Positions 33,148-39,120 of a DNA stretch of 39,120 nucleotides are shown piece after piece; positions within the stretch are counted from its first letter, which is position 1; the number at the start of each line of letters is the position of its first letter. The position numbers and the translations under genes are program-made. The stretch is from Sphingobacteriaceae bacterium. Its GTDB lineage: Bacteria; Bacteroidota; Bacteroidia; UBA7662. The notes below the pieces were generated by a model that saw only the letters and a program-made list of their open reading frames with translations, did no database searches and had not been told where the DNA came from. Where the stretch lies: contig PNNG01000008.1 of NCBI GenBank assembly GCA_013824115.1, forward strand, positions 1-39,120, given 5' to 3'.

Positions 33148-34548
33148 ATGAAAAAAGTAATATTCGGTTGTTTAGCGCTTGCTTTTTCGCTCAGCGCCAA
33201 GGCACAGTTTAATTTGGGAATGCACCAGTTTACGGGTGTGCCTCAATCTACTTATACCAATCCAGGCTTGTTGCCGCAGTCGCGCTTCTTTATTGCCCTG
33301 CCCAGCGTATATCTGAATTACTATAATCCCACTTTCGTAGCCGATGATATCATCTCTACAGTGAACGACAGCTCCATGCTCGATTTCAGCAAGCTGTATA
33401 ACGAACGTGCAGGAGGTACTTTCGGATTTAATATCGAGCAACAATCGGAATTGTTCCACTTGGGCTTCCGTATCAAAAAGAAGAATTTCATCAGTTTGGG
33501 AGTGTACAATTCACTTCAATTTGGTTTACAATTACCCGTTGATTTGCTGCGTTTGGTACAAGAGGGCACTACCAGTCCGTATTTTCAAACCAATCCTGTT
33601 TCACTCGATGGCGTTGATATCAATGTGCAGTCCTATGTAGCCTACCATGTGGGTTTTGCCCGTCAGTTCAACGAGAAGTTCTCCTTGGGTGTGCGATTCA
33701 AATACATCAATGGCCTCATTGGTGGTGGTACGGAATATGCTACCGGTAGCTTCAATTCAAATATGGATAGCCTGCGCATTACCAGTAATTTCCGCTACAA
33801 TACTGCAGGTATTTCGCGCCTCGATCAAGCTTTTGGCTTTTTGGGCAACGAAGGCAATCCAACTACGGGCTTCAACGTAACCGAATGGGTACCCACTACT
33901 GGCAATTTTGGCTACGGTTTTGATGTGGGACTTACTTACAAGCCCATCAAAAAATTGCTCATTTCTGCCAGTGCTACCGATATTGGTAGCATTAAATGGA
34001 CCCAGGCGCTCACCAGCTGGGTGAGCAATGAAGCCGACTTTACCTACAAGGGGGGAGAGGTGAATTCAGGCAGCGACGACGGTGCAGCACCTGGTCCGTT
34101 CGAAGGCATTGTAGATACACTTATCAGTGCGTTTAACGTACAGCGTGTAGCTGGTAAAGAATTTACCACACCCTTGAATACGCGCTACATTCTTAGTGCT
34201 TCTTACGAATTACTTCCGAGCATGTACCTTGGTGGTATTTATTCACACAATATGTTCAGTGGCACCGCTTATCCAGCCCTCACGGCTTTCGCACAATTCA
34301 AAATCTGGAATATCCTTTTCTTGCGTGGCAATTACACCGTGTCGAAAGGTTCTTTCGATAATTTGGGCGGCGCTTTGGCAGTGAAAGTAGGACCGGCACA
34401 AGTGTACGCAGTAGCCGATAACGTAGTAGCCCTGTGGGATCAAGGCAATGTGTCTTCGTTTAATGTACGGTTAGGCGCCAACCTCGTGTTTGGCATGCGC
34501 AAAGGCAAAGACAAGAAAAAAGACAAGGTAGATCCGCTCGTCGACTAA
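33148..34548 (+). CDS. DUF5723 outer-membrane beta-barrel protein
   Basis: 466 aa from the ATG at 33148, with a clear signal peptide (cleavage after SAKA, then QFNLG). The MHQFTGVPQSTYTNPGLLP start, the FFIALPSVYLNYYNPTF segment and the repeated short aromatic-ended strands fit DUF5723, a PorV-like/FadL-like barrel family of Bacteroidota. The C-terminus carries a basic tail (KGKDKKKDKVD) after the last strand, unusual for barrels that end in an aromatic residue. It is cotranscribed after the large lipoprotein, 13 bp gap. A terminator lies in the 3' end of convergent ung. Function is unknown. Confidence 0.85.
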   Translation: MKKVIFGCLALAFSLSAKAQFNLGMHQFTGVPQSTYTNPGLLPQSRFFIALPSVYLNYYNPTFVADDIISTVNDSSMLDFSKLYNERAGGTFGFNIEQQSELFHLGFRIKKKNFISLGVYNSLQFGLQLPVDLLRLVQEGTTSPYFQTNPVSLDGVDINVQSYVAYHVGFARQFNEKFSLGVRFKYINGLIGGGTEYATGSFNSNMDSLRITSNFRYNTAGISRLDQAFGFLGNEGNPTTGFNVTEWVPTTGNFGYGFDVGLTYKPIKKLLISASATDIGSIKWTQALTSWVSNEADFTYKGGEVNSGSDDGAAPGPFEGIVDTLISAFNVQRVAGKEFTTPLNTRYILSASYELLPSMYLGGIYSHNMFSGTAYPALTAFAQFKIWNILFLRGNYTVSKGSFDNLGGALAVKVGPAQVYAVADNVVALWDQGNVSSFNVRLGANLVFGMRKGKDKKKDKVDPLVD

Positions 34549-34561
34549 CAATTACTCATTG

Positions 34562-35233
34562 CTACCATTGAATGGCTGATTGACCTTGGTTAATCAGCCA
34601 TTTGTTTGTTTGAGAAAAATGCTTGCATCCAAACCAGCCTGTATGTGCGGATAAGGGCGACGGGTGCGGTGCTTTCAGCACCAGGTGTTTTTGGGTATCT
34701 ATCAATTTGCTTTTGCTGCCTGCATATGCACCCCAAAGCAAAAAAACCACGCCCGTACGATGGGCGTTTAGGGCTTCAATAGCTGCATCGGTAAAGATTT
34801 CCCAGCCCCAATTGCGGTGTGATGCCGCTTCATGGGCACGCACGGTTAATATGCTATTGAGCAAAAGCACCCCTTGTGCTGCCCAACGGCTTAAGTCGGT
34901 TTGGGTACTTACTTGCGGACCCATGTCGGTTTTCAATTCTTTGAAAATATTGACCAAACTGGGTGGGGCTTTGATGCCTTCTGGGACAGAAAAACTCAAA
35001 CCGTGCGCCTGACCCGGGCCGTGATATGGGTCTTGACCCAATATCACCACCTTTACATGGTGGAAAGGAGTGGTGTTAAAGGCCCTGAAAATGTCACCGC
35101 CTTTGGGGAAAATAAGCTGACCAGCGTCCTTCTCGGCAAGCAGGCGTTGTTTTAGTTGGATAAAATAGGAGGCTTCAAACTGAGGCGCCAACACCTCTAG
35201 CCAGCTCGCCTCCAGTGCTACGGCATGGGGCAT
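34562..35233 (-). CDS. ung: Uracil-DNA glycosylase
   Basis: 223 aa, family 1 UDG. It removes uracil from DNA to start base-excision repair. The water-activating motif GQDPYHG carries Asp68, the LLLNSILTV and uracil-pocket SFSVP segments are present, and the Leu-loop HPSPLSA has His190. All catalytic residues are present. It follows dnaB with one base between genes, so it is cotranscribed with the replicative helicase. The C-terminus ends right at the IQW motif and its last codons double as a terminator hairpin for the convergent operon. Confidence 0.97.
   Translation of the reverse strand: MPHAVALEASWLEVLAPQFEASYFIQLKQRLLAEKDAGQLIFPKGGDIFRAFNTTPFHHVKVVILGQDPYHGPGQAHGLSFSVPEGIKAPPSLVNIFKELKTDMGPQVSTQTDLSRWAAQGVLLLNSILTVRAHEAASHRNWGWEIFTDAAIEALNAHRTGVVFLLWGAYAGSKSKLIDTQKHLVLKAPHPSPLSAHTGWFGCKHFSQTNKWLINQGQSAIQW
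34571..34612 (+). terminator. Terminator of the DUF5723 operon, embedded in the ung 3' end
   Basis: AATGGCTGATT (34571-34581) pairs perfectly with AATCAGCCATT (34592-34602), with an inner ACC/GGT extension, followed by T-rich TTTGTTTGTTTG on the plus strand. It lies inside ung codons. Confidence 0.75.
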
Positions 35234-35234
35234 G

Positions 35235-36776
35235 TTAGAAAGGGGCCTCGTCGTTATTAAAATTGTTCATTTTACTCGGCATCACTCGTACGTTCGCATC
35301 CTGGTCGTATTCGTTGCCAAAACCGCCATAAGGTATGTTTTGGCCTGTCCCAACCGATGAAAAGTCTTGCTCAGGATTTACAAACTTGGCAAATTTATTC
35401 ACGAATTTCAGGTTCACCTCACCCGTTTGGCCGTTACGGTGTTTGGCAATGATGATTTGTGCCGTTCCAGGAGGAAGTCCGGTTTCTTCGGTGAGCTTAT
35501 AGTATTCCGGACGGTAAATAAACATAACCATGTCGGCATCCTGCTCAATAGAGCCCGATTCGCGAAGGTCGGAAAGTTGTGGTTTTTTGTCGCCTCCACG
35601 GGTTTCAACCGCACGGCTCAATTGTGAAAGTGCAAGTACTGGCACACTCAACTCTTTGGCCAACGCCTTAAGTCCACGTGAAATGTTGGCAATGACTTGT
35701 TCGCGATTGCCGTTGCCATTGTCGGGACCACCACTCATCAACTGCAGGTAGTCGATAATAATCATTTGAATATCGTGCTGGGCTTTTAGTCGGCGGCACT
35801 TGGCACGTAATTCAAAGAGAGTGAGTTGTGGAGTGTCGTCAATGAAAAAGGGCGCTTGCGAAAGCCTACCTACTCGGGTATTCAACTGGGTCCATTCGTG
35901 GGCTTCCAGTTTTCCTTTTTTGATTTTTTCGCCTTCAATTTCTGCTTCTCCCGAAATCAAGCGATTTACCAATTCAATGGCTCCCATTTCGAGCGAGAAG
36001 AAGGCAATTCCCTTTTTGAAGTCTACTGCGGCATTACGCGCCAGGCTCAATACAAAGGCCGTTTTACCCATGGCCGGACGAGCCGCAATGATATTGAGTG
36101 TACCCCGTTGCCAGCCGTTGGTCATGCGGTCTAATTCTAAAAAGCCAGATCCTACTCCCGAAAGACCTTCTTCTTGCTGACCAACTGCTTCAATTTCTTT
36201 GATGGCCTTGGTTACCAAGGTACTCATACCTTCGCTGTTCTTGCGGATGTTTTGCTCTGCTACGGCGAAAAGCTCGGTTTCGGCCTTGTCGAGCAAGTCA
36301 AACACATCTGTAGTTTCCTCAAAGGCCTGTTTGGTGATATCGCTCGATATGCGCACCAACTCTCTGAGGATGTATTTTTCTAGTAAGATACGGGCGTGGA
36401 ATTCAATATTGGCAGCAGAAGCTACTCGGTTGGTGAGTTCAGCTATGTAAAAGGCCCCACCGATTTTGTCGAGGGTACCTTGTTGCCGGAGCTCTTGGGT
36501 TACGGTAAGTAAATCAACAGGTTTCGATTGTTCGAACAACCGTTGTATGGCTCTGAATACCAGTTGGTTTTTTTCTACGTAAAAGGCATCGGGTTTTAAG
36601 ATATCGATAACTGCCGATAGCGCTTCCTTTTCTAACATCAAAGCACCCAAGACCGCTTCTTCCAGATCTACGGCCTGGGGTGGGAGCTTTCCTCCACCCA
36701 TGGGTAAGCTGTTGCCTAGGTTGCGGCGCGCTGATACAGAGCTGGTTACTGCCATGGGTTGATTGCGTTCTTCCAT
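35235..36776 (-). CDS. dnaB: Replicative DNA helicase DnaB
   Basis: 513 aa hexameric 5'-3' helicase of the replication fork. The N-terminal DnaG-interacting domain (about 30-160: PPQAVDLEEAVLGALML) joins by a helical linker to the RecA-like core. Walker A is ARPAMGKTA (Lys238, Thr239), Walker B MIIIDYLQLM, with the LSQLSRAVE and EQDADMVMFI motifs and the SDLRESGSIEQDAD arginine region. No intein interrupts it. The last residues form an acidic-Pro-Phe tip (NNDEAPF), similar to an SSB C-terminal tail. ung follows with one base between. Start is ATG at 36776. Confidence 0.97.
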   Translation of the reverse strand: MEERNQPMAVTSSVSARRNLGNSLPMGGGKLPPQAVDLEEAVLGALMLEKEALSAVIDILKPDAFYVEKNQLVFRAIQRLFEQSKPVDLLTVTQELRQQGTLDKIGGAFYIAELTNRVASAANIEFHARILLEKYILRELVRISSDITKQAFEETTDVFDLLDKAETELFAVAEQNIRKNSEGMSTLVTKAIKEIEAVGQQEEGLSGVGSGFLELDRMTNGWQRGTLNIIAARPAMGKTAFVLSLARNAAVDFKKGIAFFSLEMGAIELVNRLISGEAEIEGEKIKKGKLEAHEWTQLNTRVGRLSQAPFFIDDTPQLTLFELRAKCRRLKAQHDIQMIIIDYLQLMSGGPDNGNGNREQVIANISRGLKALAKELSVPVLALSQLSRAVETRGGDKKPQLSDLRESGSIEQDADMVMFIYRPEYYKLTEETGLPPGTAQIIIAKHRNGQTGEVNLKFVNKFAKFVNPEQDFSSVGTGQNIPYGGFGNEYDQDANVRVMPSKMNNFNNDEAPF

Positions 36777-36853
36777 ACAGCAATATTAGCGGTGAATGTA
36801 CCCAACCGCCAAGCAAATGACCGAATTTAGTTTGCCCCTCTGGAGTGCTTCGA

Positions 36854-36885
36854 TTGTTAGTTATTAGCTGCTTTATCTACATTTG
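36854..36885 (+). promoter_or_regulatory. Promoter of the FAD-dehydrogenase operon
   Basis: TTG (36854-36856), 21-nt spacer, TACATTTG (36878-36885), an exact TAnnTTTG match. Leader about 40 nt to the ATG at 36930. Confidence 0.55.
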
Positions 36886-36929
36886 TGCTTTTTAGTGGAA
36901 AAGCTGTTTATAAACCCGCACTTATCAAC

Positions 36930-38471
36930 ATGAGCCAAACGCGTGAATTGGTCCTTCCGCCTCAAATTGCTTTCCAGGAAGATGCATTGGCACAGTGGCT
37001 TGCGAAAAATCCTCCTTTCGGCGAGCATATCCCCTTTCGTTTGCTGCGAAGGAGCATAGACGCAAGGGGCCGTCAGGTAAAAGTTCGCTTGCTGGTAGAA
37101 CCGGTGCTGGGCGAAACCCCAGCGCTCTTCCAGCAAATAGAACGAAACGTTGCCCATGCCCCCGAGATACATATTATTGGTGCAGGCCCTGCAGGATTGT
37201 TTGCCGCCTTGGAATGCATTTCGCTCGGATACCGACCGATTGTACTTGAGCGCGGAAAGGCGGTGCGTGATCGCCGCCGTGATTTAGTGAGCATCACCCG
37301 CGAAGGACAAGTGAACGATGATTCTAATTATTGCTTCGGCGAAGGTGGGGCCGGAACTTATAGTGATGGTAAACTGTATACCCGTGCTTCCAAACGGGGA
37401 GATGTCCGCAAAGTGCTTGAGCAGCTCGTCTTCTTTGGCGCGCATACCGATATCCTGCTCGATGCACATCCGCATATAGGGACGAATAAGTTGCCTGGCA
37501 TCATTGAAGCCATTCGCAATTTCATCATTCATTGTGGTGGCGAAGTACATTTTAATAGCCGGGTTACCGCTATACGACGTGAGCAAGAGCTGATCACTGC
37601 TATTCAATTGCATGGAAAGGTATGGGTGCCCATCAAGGCCTTGTTAGTGGCAACGGGGCACTCGGCCCGAGATGTGTTCGAATGGATGAACGCAGCTGGA
37701 ATTCCGCTCGAGGCAAAACCCTTTGCCATGGGCGTGCGAATTGAACACCCGCAATCGCTCATTGACAATATGCAGTACCATTGCGACGCTCGCGAGGCTT
37801 ATCTGCCTCCTGCCAGTTACAGCATTGTGCATCAAGCGAGCGGCAGGGGTGTGTATTCCTTTTGTATGTGTCCGGGCGGAATCATTGCGCCTTGCGCTAC
37901 CAGCAATGGGGAAGTGGTTACCAATGGCTGGTCACCTAGTAAACGGAATAATCCTTTTGCCAATTCGGGCTTTGTGGTGGAACTGCGTCCCGAAGACGCC
38001 CTACCCGGCGGTCCAGATGCATTTGGCCTTTTGCGCTTACAGCAGCAGGTTGAGCAACGAGCGCATGTCATGGGGGGAGGAAGTCAGATTGCTCCGGCCC
38101 AGCGCATGGTCGATTTTGTAAAGGGGAAGCTCAGCAACAGCTTACCTGATTGTTCTTACCGACCAGGCGTGAAAAGCGTGGAACTGCATGCGCTCTTTCC
38201 GGGTTTCATTCATAGTCGCTTGCAAGAAGCTTTTCAAGCATTGTCGAAGAAGATGCCAGCTTATTATACCAACGAAGCCATTTTGGTGGGGCCCGAAAGT
38301 CGCACGAGCTCCCCAGTACGCATTCCGCGCAATCCCGAAAACAGAGCCCATCCTGCTTGTCGGAATTTATTCCCCGTTGGCGAGGGTGCCGGATATGCAG
38401 GTGGTATTGTGAGCGCAGCCATCGATGGTAGTTTGTCGGCAGCGGCCGCCACGCAATTTTTAGCGCTATGA
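36930..38471 (+). CDS. FAD-dependent dehydrogenase (COG2509-type)
   Basis: 513 aa from the ATG at 36930; a GTG at 36885 would start inside the predicted -7 box and is rejected. An N-terminal ferredoxin-like domain (1-78, ending IERNVAHAPE) precedes a GR2-type FAD fold: GAGPAG at 84-89, then ERGKAVRDRRRD and the GEGGAGTYSDGKLYTR block typical of the COG2509/HI0933-related group. ATGHSARDVFEWMNAAGI, SFCMCPGGIIAP and the C-terminal LFPVGEGAGYAGGIVSAAIDG sequence are further hallmarks. The reaction is not established. The CoA-binding gene overlaps its stop by 4 bp. Confidence 0.92.
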   Translation: MSQTRELVLPPQIAFQEDALAQWLAKNPPFGEHIPFRLLRRSIDARGRQVKVRLLVEPVLGETPALFQQIERNVAHAPEIHIIGAGPAGLFAALECISLGYRPIVLERGKAVRDRRRDLVSITREGQVNDDSNYCFGEGGAGTYSDGKLYTRASKRGDVRKVLEQLVFFGAHTDILLDAHPHIGTNKLPGIIEAIRNFIIHCGGEVHFNSRVTAIRREQELITAIQLHGKVWVPIKALLVATGHSARDVFEWMNAAGIPLEAKPFAMGVRIEHPQSLIDNMQYHCDAREAYLPPASYSIVHQASGRGVYSFCMCPGGIIAPCATSNGEVVTNGWSPSKRNNPFANSGFVVELRPEDALPGGPDAFGLLRLQQQVEQRAHVMGGGSQIAPAQRMVDFVKGKLSNSLPDCSYRPGVKSVELHALFPGFIHSRLQEAFQALSKKMPAYYTNEAILVGPESRTSSPVRIPRNPENRAHPACRNLFPVGEGAGYAGGIVSAAIDGSLSAAAATQFLAL

Positions 38472-38827
38472 ATACACTTATAATAGGAGCATCCGAAGAG
38501 CCCTCTCGCTATAGCAATATGGCGGCCAATCGTCTGCTCGATCATGGTCATACCATCACATTATTGGGAAAGCGGCCAGGAGAGGTGAGGGGGCATACTA
38601 TATATACTGCCTTGCCCGCCGATTTGCCAAGGATTGATACCGTGACTGTGTACGTCAACCCACAGCACCTGGAGACTTTCCGCGATACCATTTTGTCGCT
38701 CGCACCTCGTAGAGTGATATTTAATCCGGGTACCGAGCATCCCGAATTCATGAATCAACTTCGCGAAAATGGAATAGAAGCTTTGGCTGCTTGCACCTTG
38801 GTAATGCTTTCAATTGGGGCTTATTGA
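38468..38827 (+). CDS. CoA-binding domain protein (YccU-like)
   Basis: 119 aa, a single Rossmann-like CoA-binding domain. It starts NTLIIGASEEPSRYSNMAANRLLDHGH and contains LGKRPGEVRG and YVNPQHLETFRDTILSL, matching the short YccU type. Such stand-alone domains have no defined enzyme activity. The ATG overlaps the stop of the FAD-dehydrogenase gene (ATGA), so the pair is translationally coupled and may share a job. Confidence 0.9.
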   Translation: MNTLIIGASEEPSRYSNMAANRLLDHGHTITLLGKRPGEVRGHTIYTALPADLPRIDTVTVYVNPQHLETFRDTILSLAPRRVIFNPGTEHPEFMNQLRENGIEALAACTLVMLSIGAY

Positions 38828-38944
38828 GGCTTTGGGCTGAAGTTTGAAAAAAACTTTCGGACTTAAGGTTTGGCTAACTGCCTTATAAATCAGTTGGCTG
38901 TGGTATAGTTAGCGTTGTATGCCGATTTTTTATTCGTTGCGAGC

Positions 38945-38974
38945 TTGGATATGATGATTCTTGCCTTACCTTTG
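38945..38974 (+). promoter_or_regulatory. Tandem promoter P1
   Basis: TTG (38945-38947), exact 19-nt spacer, TACCTTTG (38967-38974). Full Bacteroidota consensus, followed by a small hairpin CCCTT/AAGGG (38979-38993). Confidence 0.6.
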
Positions 38975-39034
38975 TAGTCCCTTAACGAAAGGGCGTTCTC
39001 AAAAAATCTAAAGCAAAAAGTTTTCAAAAAAAGA

Positions 39035-39067
39035 TTTGCGTTTTAGGAAATAAACTTCATACCTTTG
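39035..39067 (+). promoter_or_regulatory. Tandem promoter P2 (stable-RNA-like)
   Basis: TTTG (39035-39038), 21-nt spacer, TACCTTTG (39060-39067), a full consensus match. It sits in an A/T-rich stretch resembling rRNA promoters of the phylum and is followed by CCGCTTCGC ... GCGAGGCGG, which can pair with one mismatch. Confidence 0.6.
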
Positions 39068-39120
39068 CAGCCGCTTCGCACGGCAGATGGTCGAAAGCGA
39101 GGCGGGATGACAGGGGGGGG

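Larger units (their letters stand above)
38828..39120. other. Gene-free right end with tandem promoters
   Basis: No protein-coding frame or finished RNA gene seen. Two strong promoter patterns and a hairpin-capable leader occur, and the window ends in eight G. This may be the upstream region of an rRNA or tRNA operon that lies beyond the window. Confidence 0.6.

Noticed and set aside
35235-36776. Possible intein in DnaB, a frequent insertion site
   Set aside because: Length is normal and the Walker and downstream motifs are uninterrupted.

Overview
The window reads as chromosomal DNA of an environmental Bacteroidota. The evidence is a set of lineage-typical families (DUF4249, DUF4625, DUF5723 and DUF3127 proteins and several 'LxxC' surface lipoproteins), start codons without Shine-Dalgarno sequences, and repeated promoter -7 boxes of the form TAnnTTTG, which is the Bacteroidota housekeeping pattern. 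I cannot fix the class from sequence alone; the gene set would suit Chitinophagia or Saprospiria. There is no phage, insertion sequence, CRISPR array or tRNA that I can see. Most genes are housekeeping genes in short operons on both strands.

Layout, left to right. (-) dps; (-) a lipocalin-like lipoprotein; (-) trpS with a deoxynucleoside kinase; (-) a beta-CASP metallo-beta-lactamase nuclease; (+) an unknown 191-aa protein and a DUF3127 protein with an SSB-like tail; (-) dipeptidyl peptidase IV followed by a POT peptide transporter, a likely peptide-scavenging pair; (-) a DUF4625 lipoprotein with an operator-like TGCAAC array over its promoter; (-) dnaK with a spaced TGNCA array upstream; (-) an orphan DUF4249 lipoprotein; (+) panB and an RluA-type pseudouridine synthase; (+) an OprO/P-type porin; (-) murI and a DNA alkylation repair protein; (+) a YceI protein; (+) a DASH cryptochrome.

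A 700-bp non-coding stretch (19651-20354) holds two ~218-bp direct repeat copies built from palindromic GCCCTGTAGGGGC-type units, followed by short tandem 9-mers. It separates cry from the tightly packed operon plsC-gatC-ABC ATPase-cob(I)alamin adenosyltransferase. Next come a DUF2795 protein, (-) a TerC-family membrane protein, (-) queA, (+) a MacB-type ABC permease (possible partner of the earlier ATPase), the (-) operon DUF423-aspC-hldA-trkH, a (+) pair made of a 699-aa lipoprotein and a DUF5723 outer-membrane barrel, (-) dnaB-ung, and (+) an FAD-dependent dehydrogenase with a CoA-binding protein. The window ends with two strong tandem promoters and a hairpin-capable leader but no gene, which fits the upstream edge of a stable-RNA operon or a contig end.

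The most interesting points are: the lipoprotein plus DUF5723 surface module (31035-34548), in which the lipoprotein carries an internal duplication; the TGCAAC operator over the DUF4625 promoter; the TGNCA array at dnaK; acidic-Pro-Phe tails on both DnaB and the DUF3127 protein; and the palindromic repeat island. I found no clearly novel multi-gene defence or biosynthetic system.
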